Origin: CAVVYV01 sp963818205
Lineage (GTDB): Bacteria; Actinomycetota; Thermoleophilia; Solirubrobacterales; 70-9
Direction of reading: 5' to 3'
Length of the DNA stretch: 64,000 nt
Assembly (NCBI GenBank): GCA_963818205.1
Contig: CAWFRG010000001.1
Span: 1-64,000, forward strand
Within the stretch, counting starts at the first letter, position 1. Every line of letters begins with the position of its first letter. Made by a program: the position numbers and the translations under genes. The notes under the pieces are model-generated. The model was not told the DNA's origin and searched no databases. It saw nothing but the letters and a program-made list of their open reading frames with translations. This document shows, piece after piece, positions 7,283 through 16,097 of this stretch.

Positions 7283-8497
7283 TCAGCGCAGTGACCTGAA
7301 GGTCGCCCGGATCTCTTCCGAGAGGGTCTGCGGCTGCTCCCAGGCGGCGAAGTGGCCGCCTTCGTCGACCTCGTTGAAGTGGATGAGCTTCGGATAGGCC
7401 TTCTCCGCCCAGCTCCGCGGAGCCGGATAGAGCTCGTCCGGGAAGACGGTCACGCCGACGGGGATCTCGACGCCCTTGACGTCGAAGAAGGCCAGATGGC
7501 TCTCCCAGTAGAGGCGAGCCGAGGAAACCCCCGAATTCGTCAGCCAGTAGTGGGTGACGTTGTCGAGGACGTCATCTCGCGAGAGGCCGCCCGGATCTCC
7601 GGTGAAGGCGCGCGCGATGAGCTGGTAGCTGCGTTCGTCGTGATCGATCATCCAGGCCGCGAGGCCGATCGGCGAGTCCGCGATGCCGTAGAGAGTCTGC
7701 GGGCGATTGCCCATTTCCTGCGCGTAGGCGACGCCGGTCGCGAAGAAGTGCTCCAGGATGTCGTATGCCTTCTCCTCGTCGGCCGAGAGACCGTCTGGCT
7801 TGGGACCGCCGGTGGCGAGAGCCTTCGAGACATCGGGCGGAACGGTCGCCGGCATGTTGGTGTGAATGCCCAGCAGTCCCTCGGGCTTCAGCAGGGCCGT
7901 CTGTTCGGTGACCGCGTTCCCCCAGTCGCCGCCCTGGGCGACGTATCGGGTGTACCCGAGGCGCTCCATCAGCACGACCCAGGCCTTCGCGATGCGGATC
8001 GGGTCCCAGCCGGTCTCGCGCGGCTTGCCCGAGAACCCATGGCCGGGCAACGACGGAATCACGAGGTGGAACGCGTCCGCCGCATCGGCCCCGTTCGCTG
8101 CGGGGTTGGTGAGCGGCTCGATGATCTTCAGCTGCTCGACGGTCGAGCCCGGCCACCCGTGCGTGACGATCAGCGGAAGCGCGTCCTCATGCTCGGAGCG
8201 GACGTGGATGAAATGGATGTCGACCCCGTCGATCTCGGTGATGAAGTGCGGCAGGGCCGCGAAGCGCTCCTCGAACTTGCGCCAGTCGTAATCCGTCGCC
8301 CAGTACTCGGCCAGTGCCTGGATCGTCTCGAGCTGCACGCCCTGGGAGTCATCGACTTCCCGGTCGGGCCACTTCGTCGCATTGATGCGGCTCCGCAGGT
8401 CGGTGAGCTCGTCCTCCGAGACGTCGATGCTGAACGGGCGGATCGCGCCGTCATCGCTGGCGCCGGCGTCCGGCGCCGTCGAGGCTGTGGCTTCCAT
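7283..8497 (-). CDS. epoxide hydrolase (microsomal-type, N-terminal EHN domain)
   Basis: This 404-residue soluble protein starts at ATG 8495-8497 behind an AGGAG. Residues about 20-130 form the EHN domain (PFSIDVSEDELTDLRSRI; W-x-x-R; YDWRKFEERFAALPHF). The alpha/beta hydrolase core follows, with the oxyanion loop HGWPGS at 113-118 and nucleophile Asp191 in QGGDWG. The catalytic histidine is near the end, in EGGHFAAWEQP. Known family role: hydrolysis of epoxides to diols through an aspartyl ester. The neighbouring gene is a paralogue, suggesting a local duplication. The real substrate is unknown. Confidence 0.85.
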   Translation of the reverse strand: MEATASTAPDAGASDDGAIRPFSIDVSEDELTDLRSRINATKWPDREVDDSQGVQLETIQALAEYWATDYDWRKFEERFAALPHFITEIDGVDIHFIHVRSEHEDALPLIVTHGWPGSTVEQLKIIEPLTNPAANGADAADAFHLVIPSLPGHGFSGKPRETGWDPIRIAKAWVVLMERLGYTRYVAQGGDWGNAVTEQTALLKPEGLLGIHTNMPATVPPDVSKALATGGPKPDGLSADEEKAYDILEHFFATGVAYAQEMGNRPQTLYGIADSPIGLAAWMIDHDERSYQLIARAFTGDPGGLSRDDVLDNVTHYWLTNSGVSSARLYWESHLAFFDVKGVEIPVGVTVFPDELYPAPRSWAEKAYPKLIHFNEVDEGGHFAAWEQPQTLSEEIRATFRSLR

Positions 8498-8610
8498 TCG
8501 TGGCTCCTATTCGCTGGTCGCGCGAAACGCCGCGCTCGGATGGTCGGAGGGCCAGAGTCGCGCACAGACCACGCCATCGCGCCCGTCAAACACCCTGGCC
8601 ATATCCCTGG

Positions 8611-9812
8611 TCAACGCACTGACCCGAACGCCGCTCGGAGCTCGGCCGAGAAGACCTCCGGCTCCTCCCAGGCCGCGAAGTGGCCGCCTTTCTCCACCTC
8701 GTTGAAGTAGGCGAGAGTGGGATACACCTGCTCGACCCAGCTGCGCGGAACCGCGAAGATCTCGCCGGGGAACGTGGTGAAGCCGACCGGGAGCGAGACT
8801 TCCGGAGGAGCCTGGCCGGACGCAGCCGCTTCGGCTTGGGCTCGTCCGTCCTCCCAGTACGACCGCGCCGCCGAGGCGCCGGTGCCCGTCAGCCAGTACG
8901 TCGTGATGTTGTCGACGATGTGTTCCCGGGTGAGATTGCCCGCGGGCTCCCCGTCGACAAAGGCGCGGGAGAACTTGTAGTAGCTGTCCGTGTCGTGGTC
9001 GAGCATCCAGGCGGCCATGGCGACGGGTGAATCCAGCAGGGCGTAGCCGATCGTCTGCGGCCGCGTGGCCATCTCCAGGAAGTAGCCAAAGCCGTCCGCC
9101 TTGAATGTGGCGAACGCATCGCGCGCTGCGCGTTCCCCCTCTGATTCCGCCGGCAGTTGGTCGGCGATGGCCAGCGCCGCCACGAGTATGTTCGTGTGAA
9201 TGCCGAGGAGCCCCTCCGGCGCCTGGCGGCCCATCAGGTCCGTGACGGCGGCGCCGACGTCGCCGCCCTGGGCGACGTAGCGCGTGTAGCCGAGGCGGTG
9301 CATCAGCTCCGCCCAGGCCTGCGCGACGCGGCCGGCGTTCCAGCCGAGGTCGGCGGGCTCGCCCGAGAAGCCGTAGCCGGGCATGGACGGCAGCACCAGG
9401 TGGAATGCGTCCTCGGGGGTGCCGCCGTGAGCGGTCGGGTCGGTCAGCGGGCCGACGGTTTCGAGCAGCTCGATGACCGAGCCGGGCCAGCCGTGCGTCA
9501 TGATCAGCGGCATCGCGTCCTCGTGCGGCGACCGCACGTGGATGAAGTGGATCTCTACCCCGTCGATCTCGGTCGTGAACTGCGGGAGCGCGTTCAGCTT
9601 CGCCTCGCACTTGCGCCAGTCGTAGTCGCTCGTCCAGTAGCGAACGAGCTCCTCCATCGTCGCCAGCTGCACGCCCTGCGACCGATCTGCGACGAGCTCC
9701 TTGCTGGGCCACCGCGTCGCGGCGATGCGGCGGCGAAGGTCGTCTAGGTCCTCTTCCGGGACTTCGATCTAAAGGGGCGGATTGTGTTGTCGTGTTCGGA
9801 AGTCTTTGCCAT
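8611..9812 (-). CDS. second epoxide hydrolase (EHN type), one frameshift near the start
   Basis: The ATG at 9810-9812, behind GGAGGGTGAGG, starts MAKTSEHDNTIRPF, but the frame then breaks at about 9768. The remaining protein is open from IEVPEEDLDDLRRRIAATRW. It contains YDWRKCEAKLNALPQF, HGWPGS, nucleophile aspartate in QGGDVGAAV and the terminal histidine in KGGHFAAWEEP. Length (about 400 residues) and order match the downstream paralogue ending at 7283. The single-base shift is probably a sequence error, since all catalytic parts are intact. Function as for the paralogue; substrate unknown. Confidence 0.75.
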
Positions 9813-10206
9813 GAACCTCACCCTCCGCTCGCCGTAGCTGACTGCCGTGTGCACTGTTCGCGCCTTGTCAATCGACTGCTGCGCGAATCCGTTTCAGGGT
9901 CCAGCTTACGGGGAGATGGTTAGCGACCTCGCCCGGTGTCAAACGCCTCCTTTCGCGTGCGGGGAGCCCTGCGGCGAACCGCGCTACGCGACCGCGAGAG
10001 CAGTGGCCGGGACGCCGGATCGAGCCCACCTGACGGCGTTCGGCTGTGGGTGGTTCGCGGTCTCTCCGGCCGGAAACCAGGTCTCCGGTCCGGCAGCTAG
10101 CTCGGGCAGCAGCACGGCCTCGGCCCCCAGCACGAGCCCGGCCCCCAGCTCGTCTAGCTCGGGCGGTGGCTATGGCTACTGATCGCAGCGAGGGTACGCT
10201 GCGGGC
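9813..10206. other. intergenic region with possible serine-rich tail
   Basis: Between divergent genes lies about 390 bp. A plus-strand frame (9847-10182) is open and ends in a serine/alanine-rich tail finishing SSSSSGGGYGY, but it has no ribosome site, no recognisable domain and poor support. TACGCT at 10195-10200, six bases before the next ATG, is a likely -10 element for a leaderless transcript of the downstream flavoprotein gene. Confidence 0.35.
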
Positions 10207-11832
10207 ATGGCCGCCAGCGACACCGACGGCGTCACCGCGGCGCTCGGACGGGTCGGCTTGCCGGCACCGATCGCGGAGCTGGCGGGGCGCGATTGGGACG
10301 CCGTCGTCGTCGGTGGTGGGCACAACGGCCTAACCGCCGCCGCTTACCTCGCCAGGGCCGGTCGATCGGTGCTCGTGCTGGAGCGCCGCGACCGGCTCGG
10401 CGGGGCTTGCACCCTGGAGCAGCCGTTCGGGGATGAGCGATACCTGGTCAGCCCGTGCGCCTACGTGGTCGGCCTCCTCGATCAGCTGGTCGTCCGGGAG
10501 CTCGATCTGAGGGCCCATGGCTACCGGGTCCTCCTCGCCGACCCAAATCTCTGGTGCCCGTTCCCCGACGGATCCTCCTTCGGCCAGTTCCTCGACGACG
10601 AGCGCACCGCCGCCCACATGCGGGAGAACGGCTTCTCCGAGGCCGACGTCCGGGGCGCCCTCGCCTACGAGGAGACCTTCGACCGGATCCGCCGCCTGCT
10701 TCGACATGGAGCCGCCGGCGACACCTGGCTCGGCTCCTCACCCAGCCGCGAGCGGATCGAGGAGATCCTCGACGACGAGGAGCTGATCTCGATCGTGTTC
10801 GAGGAGTCGATCGCGGAGACCCTCGGCCGCTACGTCGAGGACGAGCGGCTCGTGCACGCGCTCTTCGGGCAGGGGATCACCGGCGCCTGGGCGGGGCCGC
10901 GCGACCCGGGGACCGCCTCGGTCCACCTGATGCACGCCCAGGGTGACCTCCTCGGCCAGGGGCCGATCTGGGGGTACGTCGAGGGCGGCATGGGCCGGAT
11001 CTCGTTCGCGATCGCGGAGGCAGCCCGCGAGGCCGGCGCGGAGCTCGCCACCGGAGTCCCCGTGGCCCGGATCCTCCCCGGCGAGGGGGTCGAGCTCGAG
11101 AGCGGCGAGCTCATCCGGGCCCGGGCGGTGGTCTCCAACACAGACCCCAAGCGGGTGCTCGGAATGCTCGACCCCGAGGTGCTTCCGGACAACTACCGCG
11201 AGCGCCTCGAACGGTGGAAGGTGCGCTCGCCGGTGGTGAAGCTGAACGCGGCGCTCAGCCGCCTCCCGACCTTCACCGCGGCGGGCTCGGTCGAGCCCCA
11301 CCGGGCGATGGTCACGGTCACCCGCGGCCTCGACGCCGCCCAGTTGGCGTTCGAGGCCTGCGAGCGCGGCGAGCCCCGGGTCGAGTTCGCGGAGCTCTAT
11401 TTCCAGAGCGCCTACGACCCGACCGTGGCGCCGCCCGGCGCCCAGACGATGAGCGCCTTCGCCCAGTACGCCCCCTACGAGCTCGCCGACGCTGACTGGG
11501 AGAGCCGCAGGGAGGAGATCGGTGACCAGGTCCTCGACCTGATCGAGGCCTACGCCCCCGACATCCGGGAGTGTCTTCTGGAGGTCGAGGTGCTCGGTGC
11601 GCCCGACATCGAGGCGAGGATCGGGCTCAGCGGCGGCAACATCTTCCAGGGAGAGGCTCTGCCGGATCAGATGTGGGACCGGCGCCTCGATCACCGGACG
11701 CCGATCGAGGGCCTCTATCTCTGCGGCGCGGCCACCCACCCGGCGGGGTCGGTGATCGCCCTCAACGGCCGAAACGCAGCGATCGCGGTCCTCGAGGACG
11801 CCGGCGTCGCCAGGGCGGCCGCGCCCGCCTAG
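10207..11832 (+). CDS. FAD-dependent oxidoreductase, phytoene desaturase/PYROXD2-like
   Basis: The 541-residue protein has the dinucleotide fold at residues 32-62 (DAVVVGGGHNGLTAAAYLARAG), then LERRDRLGGACTLE, the second FAD signature of this family. The C-terminus has the closing FAD motif (GLYLCGAATHPAGSVIALNG). The overall pattern is that of the NAD(P)/FAD-dependent carotenoid desaturase-like group close to PYROXD2. Carotenoid enzymes are absent nearby, so a carotenoid role is not supported. Soluble, no signal peptide. A TACGCT hexamer six bases before the ATG suggests a leaderless mRNA. Exact substrate unknown. Confidence 0.8.
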   Translation: MAASDTDGVTAALGRVGLPAPIAELAGRDWDAVVVGGGHNGLTAAAYLARAGRSVLVLERRDRLGGACTLEQPFGDERYLVSPCAYVVGLLDQLVVRELDLRAHGYRVLLADPNLWCPFPDGSSFGQFLDDERTAAHMRENGFSEADVRGALAYEETFDRIRRLLRHGAAGDTWLGSSPSRERIEEILDDEELISIVFEESIAETLGRYVEDERLVHALFGQGITGAWAGPRDPGTASVHLMHAQGDLLGQGPIWGYVEGGMGRISFAIAEAAREAGAELATGVPVARILPGEGVELESGELIRARAVVSNTDPKRVLGMLDPEVLPDNYRERLERWKVRSPVVKLNAALSRLPTFTAAGSVEPHRAMVTVTRGLDAAQLAFEACERGEPRVEFAELYFQSAYDPTVAPPGAQTMSAFAQYAPYELADADWESRREEIGDQVLDLIEAYAPDIRECLLEVEVLGAPDIEARIGLSGGNIFQGEALPDQMWDRRLDHRTPIEGLYLCGAATHPAGSVIALNGRNAAIAVLEDAGVARAAAPA

Positions 11833-11877
11833 ACCACCGCCGAGCGGCCCGTCGAGGCGCTGGGCTCGGGGGACCGT

Positions 11878-12831
11878 CTAGCCGCTGATGTCGGTGAGCC
11901 AGACCCTCGAGAGAAGGGGGACGGCGCGGGCTGAGTCGAGCCCCCGCACCGAGCCCTCCAGGCCGATCCCCAGCTCGGGCCCGCCGACGGTGGAGAGCAG
12001 CGGGTCCTCGGCGACCGCCGCGAGCGCCGCGGGGCCGAGCGGATCGGCGACCTCGATCGCGCCGCCGTCGAGCAGCGCCAGCCGCCGGGCCTCATCCGGC
12101 TCGGCCAGGAAGGCGGCGCCGTCGAGCGCCGGCCCAAGCCCCACCGGGCTTCCCCACCAGCTGGCGCTGCGGGAGAGCTCGATCCGGGTGTCGGAGACCG
12201 CGCCCAGCTCGAACGGCCCGCTGCCGGACCCCTCGGTCGTGCGAAGCCGCGAATTTGCTCCCCCCTGCGGCTCCAGCCCAGCCGGCGAGACGATTCCCAG
12301 CCGCGGCGAGGCGAGCCGGCTGGGGAGATCCGGGTCGGGCCCATCGAGGAGAAAGCGCACCTGGTCCGGGCGGGGCGCGTCGACGGCAAAGAGGCCCGGG
12401 AGCAGTGCGCGCCCCTTCGGCAGGGTGGTCCAGCGGCGCGAGTTTGCGAGCACCGCGGTGGCGTTGAACGGCGTCCCGTCCTGGAAGCGGACATCCCGGC
12501 GCAGGGTGAGGATCCAGACCGAGCGGTCCGGCGAGGGCTCAGCCGAGAGCGCGAGACCCGGCCGGACCGTGGTCGCGCCGTAGGGACCGGTGAGGCGAGC
12601 CACCAACGGCTCGTAGACCTGGCGGGTGATCGTCTGCGCGGTGCGGCCGCTCGCCGCGAGCGGGTCGAGGGTCGCGGGCAGCGCCGAAACGGCATAGACG
12701 AGGGTGCCGCCACCGCCGGCGGACGGCAGCCCCGATGAGCTGCCGTCGTCGTCATCTCCCCCACCGCAGCCGGCGAGCAGCAGTGCGACAGAGAGCGGCG
12801 CGAGCGCAGCGGCCTTGCGCGCTCGGCTCAG
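11878..12831 (-). CDS. solute-binding lipoprotein, family 5 (peptide/nickel-type), short
   Basis: A lipoprotein signal (SRARKAAALAPLSVALLLAGC) leads into an acidic linker and the family 5 pattern: TLVYAVSALPATLDPL, ITRQVYEPLV, LALSAEPSPDRSVWILTLRR-DVRFQDGTPF. At 317 residues it is much shorter than the usual 500-600, and it lacks the second lobe's normal length. No permease or ATPase is adjacent. The start is uncertain: a CTG at 12829-12831 overlaps the secG stop as CTGA and gives a well-placed signal peptide; the nearest conventional start is GTG at 12888. It is probably translationally coupled to secG. Ligand unknown. Confidence 0.7.
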   Translation of the reverse strand: MSRARKAAALAPLSVALLLAGCGGGDDDDGSSSGLPSAGGGGTLVYAVSALPATLDPLAASGRTAQTITRQVYEPLVARLTGPYGATTVRPGLALSAEPSPDRSVWILTLRRDVRFQDGTPFNATAVLANSRRWTTLPKGRALLPGLFAVDAPRPDQVRFLLDGPDPDLPSRLASPRLGIVSPAGLEPQGGANSRLRTTEGSGSGPFELGAVSDTRIELSRSASWWGSPVGLGPALDGAAFLAEPDEARRLALLDGGAIEVADPLGPAALAAVAEDPLLSTVGGPELGIGLEGSVRGLDSARAVPLLSRVWLTDISG

Positions 12832-13034
12832 ATCTTCAGGAGGACGATCGCGTTGAGCGCCCAGAGCACGGAGAAGAAGATGGTCCACCGGGTCAGGTTC
12901 CGCTCCACCAGCGAGCCGCCACCGAACGCGCTGCCGCCGCCTCCGATTCCGAAGGCGCCTGAGAGCCCCGTGTCCTTCCCCGAATGAAGGAGGATCAGGA
13001 AGATCAGGATCACGCAGATCGCGACCTGAACCAC
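12828..13034 (-). CDS. secG: preprotein translocase subunit SecG
   Basis: This 68-residue protein has two hydrophobic segments (VQVAICVILIFLILLHSG; WTIFFSVLWALNAIVLL) separated by the glycine-rich GKDTGLSGAFGIGGGGSAFG loop, which is diagnostic for SecG. It is the small non-essential subunit of the SecYEG channel. The GTG at 13032-13034 is the first usable start; the true start may lie a few codons upstream (LLGVVQV). In many actinobacteria secG follows tpiA; here it is separate, coupled to a binding-protein gene. Confidence 0.85.
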   Translation of the reverse strand: MVQVAICVILIFLILLHSGKDTGLSGAFGIGGGGSAFGGGSLVERNLTRWTIFFSVLWALNAIVLLKI

Positions 13035-13184
13035 ACCGAGCAGTGATTGCCATGGGCGCGAAGTCTAGACGGAAGGACCGGCGGGCTCTCCGTGGTCCAT
13101 CCGCACGGCAATCGCGCTCGGTCCGCGCGGCAATAGTCGCGAACCGAGCGCGTTTCTCGACTGGTTACCCCTCTTGCTTGTGAC

Positions 13185-13469
13185 ATGCCCGACGAGCACG
13201 CAGACACCTTCTCGAGCAGCGATCAGGGTCGCGATCGAAGTGATCACGGCGGCGATCGCGATGATCACGCTCGGCGATCGCGCGATCGCGATGGCGATCG
13301 AGTTTTGGAAATACATGGACGCCTTCTCGCGGTGGAACAACGGACTGCCGCCACCGAGGTCCCTTCCGACATCACAGGAGGTCGCCAGCGAGGTGCCCAA
13401 GCCTTCGCCGCCACGCTCGGGGTGGTACCGACGTGGCGCTCAAATCTCGGCATGTCGGAATCCGGCTGA
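13185..13469 (+). CDS. uncertain ORF with heptad repeats
   Basis: An ATG at 13185 opens a 94-residue frame with repeated Asp/Arg/His heptads (DQGRDRS, DHGGDRD, DHARRSR, DRDGDRV) produced by a 21-bp DNA repeat. No ribosome site and no family similarity are seen. The adjacent frame (13174-13473) is equally open and hydrophobic. I list it only because this stretch has no better gene. Confidence 0.2.
   Translation: MPDEHADTFSSSDQGRDRSDHGGDRDDHARRSRDRDGDRVLEIHGRLLAVEQRTAATEVPSDITGGRQRGAQAFAATLGVVPTWRSNLGMSESG
13221..13304. repeat. four tandem 21-bp repeats with palindromic GATC cores
   Basis: GATC occurs at 13221, 13242, 13263 and 13284, exactly 21 bp apart, and again at 13233, 13254, 13276 and 13296. 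The unit approximates GATCACGGTCGGCGATCGCGA. The block lies between the divergent secG transcript and the plus-strand gene at 13433. Two turns of DNA per unit would place sites on one helix face, which suits a multi-site operator; a coding repeat is the alternative. Confidence 0.55.
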
Positions 13470-13942
13470 CTGAGCGCGACCACGAGCTCCTCACCGAGCT
13501 TGCCCGGGAGCATGCCGTGGCGCTGGGGACGATGGCGAGGATGCTGGTGGTGCGTGGGGTTCGGGCCGCCGCCGAACGGAGACGACGTGGAGCGGGGCGA
13601 GTAAGCAGGCTGCGCGCGCAGCTTCAAGCGTTCGGCTCCGCGGGGTTCGCCGGGGTCGCGCAGCCGGTCGATTCGCTTCAGGATCTCGATCGCCTCGCGG
13701 CGCAGCTCTCGGTCGAGGCGCTGGAAGTCCTCGTCCGTGAGCTTGCCGGAGGCCCGGTCGGCCTCGGCGTCGCGGATCTCGCGGTACTTGGCGTCCTTCC
13801 GCGCCTCGAGCTCGGCGAGCTCGGCGTCCGCCCGTTCTACCTCCTCCCCCCGCCCATGCTCACGCCGGAAGACCGGCCAGCCGACGAAGAGGGGCACGAG
13901 GACGAGCAGGAGGACGATCGCGGCGCCCAGGAAGAGCTCCAT
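13265..13942 (-). CDS. CcmI-like cytochrome c biogenesis membrane protein
   Basis: The first 100 residues are convincing: an N-terminal membrane segment (LFLGAAIVLLLVLVPLFVGW), a short basic loop and a charged coiled coil (ADAELAELEARKDAKYREI...LTDEDFQRLDRELRREAIEI), like the N-terminal part of CcmI/CycH. It lies 13 bp downstream of ccmF in the same operon. As read, the frame stays open to 13265, but the last 120 residues are proline/histidine-rich and run antisense to another gene. A one-base shift near 13640 would end the protein at 13624-13626 with ATPANPAEPNA, which I think is the real end. Confidence 0.6.
   Translation of the reverse strand: MELFLGAAIVLLLVLVPLFVGWPVFRREHGRGEEVERADAELAELEARKDAKYREIRDAEADRASGKLTDEDFQRLDRELRREAIEILKRIDRLRDPGEPRGAERLKLRAQPAYSPRSTSSPFGGGPNPTHHQHPRHRPQRHGMLPGKLGEELVVALSQPDSDMPRFERHVGTTPSVAAKAWAPRWRPPVMSEGTSVAAVRCSTARRRPCISKTRSPSRSRDRRA
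13433..13604 (+). CDS. small ribbon-helix-helix-like DNA-binding protein, 3' end uncertain
   Basis: From GTG 13433 the product reads MALKSRHVGIRLTERDHELL, then TELAREHAVALGTMARMLVV. This has the strand-helix-helix look of RHH/MobC-type DNA-binding proteins (polar strand, E-R-D-x-x-L-x-x-L-A-x-E, then G-T-x-A-R-M-L). The frame as read continues antisense into the CcmI-like gene. A one-base shift near 13560 would finish at TAA 13602-13604 with NGDDVERGE, 20 bp from the likely CcmI end. The adjacent GATC repeats could be its binding sites, which is speculation. Confidence 0.4.
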
Positions 13943-13955
13943 GGCGACTGAAAGC

Positions 13956-16097
13956 CTAGGCTCGCTTCAGCTCGCGCCCGACCCGCGCCGCGTAGGCCGC
14001 CTCGGCGCGGCGCCGCGCCTCCACCGAGGGCCAGCCGGCGAAGACGGCGCCGCCGAGAGCGATCAGGGCGCCGATCCAGATCCAGCTCACCAGCGGGTCG
14101 ACGATCACCCGGAAGGTCGCCGGCGGCGGGTCCTGGGTATAGGACTCGGCGAGGGCGAGGATCGCGATCCCCTGCGCGTTCGGCCCGGCGGAGGCGAGCT
14201 GGCGGTTGCCGAGCGCGATCTGGGGATCGAGGACCGAGAGATCGGGCTGGAAGGCGGTCCAGAAGTCCTGGCCGGCGCCGGAGCGGAGGCCGACCTCGCT
14301 GGTGGACTCGCCCTCGAAGTAGCGGCCGAGCGCCCCCGCCGAGGGGTCCTGGGTCGGGTAGTAGTTGCGAGCCGGCGCCAGGGTGGCGAAGTCCTTGCCG
14401 TCCTTGTCGACGTCGAGGAGCGCGCTGAAGGCGATCCGCTCGTTCTGGGGGTCGGCGCTGATGTCCTTGTAGGTGACGGTGTAGTCGCCGACCGTCGCCG
14501 AATCGCCGACCTGGAGGCGGAGGTCGCGGTTGGTTTGGAAGCTGGATGAGGCGGCGATCCCGACGAGGACGACGGCGATCCCGATGTGGACGACGTAGCC
14601 GCCGTAGCGGCGGCGGTTGCGGGCGAGCGCCTGGGGCAGCGCCCGGACGAGCGGCTCTCCGGTGAGCGTCCGCCGCGCCGCCCCAGCCCGCCAGAACTCC
14701 TGGCCGAGCGCCACCAGGGTGAAGGCGGCGAATGAAAAGAGGAAGAGCGCCCAGGGGTGGCCGCCGGCATCGCTCGCCACCCCCAGCACCACCGCGGTCG
14801 CGGCGGCGGCCAGGCCTGGCCAGAGCAGGAGGCGCCGGGCCGTCCCACGGCTGAGCCGACCCCAGGCGAGCAGCGGCCCGATTCCGGTGAAGAGGACCAG
14901 CGCCACCCCGAGCGGGGTGACGTAGCGGTCGAACCAGGGAGCCCCGAGCGAGGAGCGGGTGCCGGTGAAGGCCTCGGCGATCAGGGGGAAGAAGGTGCCC
15001 CAGAAGATCACCGCCGCGAGCCCGACCAGAAGCAGGTTGTTGACCAGGAAGATCGCCTCGCGCGAGAGCAGCGAGTCGAAGTGGCGTTCGGGGCGGAGGT
15101 CGGGGAGCCGGCTGACGATCAACACCGTGGAGCCGATCGCGACGCATCCGATCAGAACCAGCAGCGGCCCGCCGACCGTTGAGGCGCCGAAGGCGTGGAT
15201 CGACTGGAGGATCCCCGAGCGCACCAGGAAGGTGCCGAGCAGCGAGAGGCAGAAGGTCGCCGAGATCAGGCTGACGTTCCAGACCTTCAGCATCCCCCGC
15301 TTCTCCTGGACCATGATCGAGTGGATGAAGGCGGTGCCGACCAGGAACGGCATCAGCGCTGCGTTCTCGACCGGGTCCCAGCCCCAGTAGCCGCCCCAGC
15401 CGAGCTCCTCGAACGACCAGCGCGAGCCGAGCAACAGCCCGAGGCCGAGGAAGGTCCAGGCGGTGAGCGCGAAGCGCCGGGTGGAGCGGATCCAGCTGGC
15501 GTCGAGGCGGCGGGTGTAGAGCGCCGCGACGCAGAAGGCGAACGGGATCGACCAGAGGACGTAGCCCGTGTAGAGCATCGGCGGGTGGATCGCCATGTAG
15601 GGGTTGCGGAGCAGCGGGGTCAGCCCGGCGCCCTCGGCGGGGGCGGGGCTGAGCGCGGCGAACGGCTGGGCGGCGAAGATCATCAGCCCGATGAAGAAGG
15701 CGCCCAGCCCCATCAGAACCGCGGTTGCGTAGGGGGCGAGCTCCCGGTGCCGGCGCCGGGTCAGGTAGAGCACCCCGCTCGAGGCGAGCGAGAGGACCCA
15801 GGCCCAGAGCAGCAGCGAGCCCTCCTGGCTCGACCACATCGCGGTCAGCTTGTAAAAGGTGGGGGTGGTGGTCGAGGAGTGATTGGCGACCACCTCGAAG
15901 CCGAAGTCGTCGCTGAGGAAGGCCGACTCGAGCACCAGGACCGCGGCGGTGAGCAGCGCCGCCAGGGCATAGACCGCGCGGCGCGACGAGGTGACCCAAC
16001 GGCGATCGCCGGTCCTCGCGCCGTAGAGCGCCGCCCCCGCCGCGTAGAGCGCCACCAGCAGCGAGGCGGCGATCGTCGCCGAGCCCAGGGTGGTCAC
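13956..16097 (-). CDS. ccmF: cytochrome c haem lyase subunit CcmF
   Basis: A 713-residue multi-pass membrane protein with the tryptophan-rich signature WGGYWGWDPVENAALMPF of the haem-handling protein family, and periplasmic-loop histidine regions typical of CcmF. It ligates haem to apocytochrome c together with CcmH. GTG 16095-16097 overlaps the ccmE stop (GTGA), so the two are translationally coupled. The C-terminal soluble domain (DLRLQVGDSATVGDYTV...) and final membrane helix are present, so the protein is full length. CcmA, B, C and D are not in the window. Confidence 0.92.
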   Translation of the reverse strand: MTTLGSATIAASLLVALYAAGAALYGARTGDRRWVTSSRRAVYALAALLTAAVLVLESAFLSDDFGFEVVANHSSTTTPTFYKLTAMWSSQEGSLLLWAWVLSLASSGVLYLTRRRHRELAPYATAVLMGLGAFFIGLMIFAAQPFAALSPAPAEGAGLTPLLRNPYMAIHPPMLYTGYVLWSIPFAFCVAALYTRRLDASWIRSTRRFALTAWTFLGLGLLLGSRWSFEELGWGGYWGWDPVENAALMPFLVGTAFIHSIMVQEKRGMLKVWNVSLISATFCLSLLGTFLVRSGILQSIHAFGASTVGGPLLVLIGCVAIGSTVLIVSRLPDLRPERHFDSLLSREAIFLVNNLLLVGLAAVIFWGTFFPLIAEAFTGTRSSLGAPWFDRYVTPLGVALVLFTGIGPLLAWGRLSRGTARRLLLWPGLAAAATAVVLGVASDAGGHPWALFLFSFAAFTLVALGQEFWRAGAARRTLTGEPLVRALPQALARNRRRYGGYVVHIGIAVVLVGIAASSSFQTNRDLRLQVGDSATVGDYTVTYKDISADPQNERIAFSALLDVDKDGKDFATLAPARNYYPTQDPSAGALGRYFEGESTSEVGLRSGAGQDFWTAFQPDLSVLDPQIALGNRQLASAGPNAQGIAILALAESYTQDPPPATFRVIVDPLVSWIWIGALIALGGAVFAGWPSVEARRRAEAAYAARVGRELKRA

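Noticed and set aside
7352..8710. 452-codon plus-strand ORF
   Set aside because: It is antisense to the epoxide hydrolase gene and has no family features; high GC keeps such frames open.
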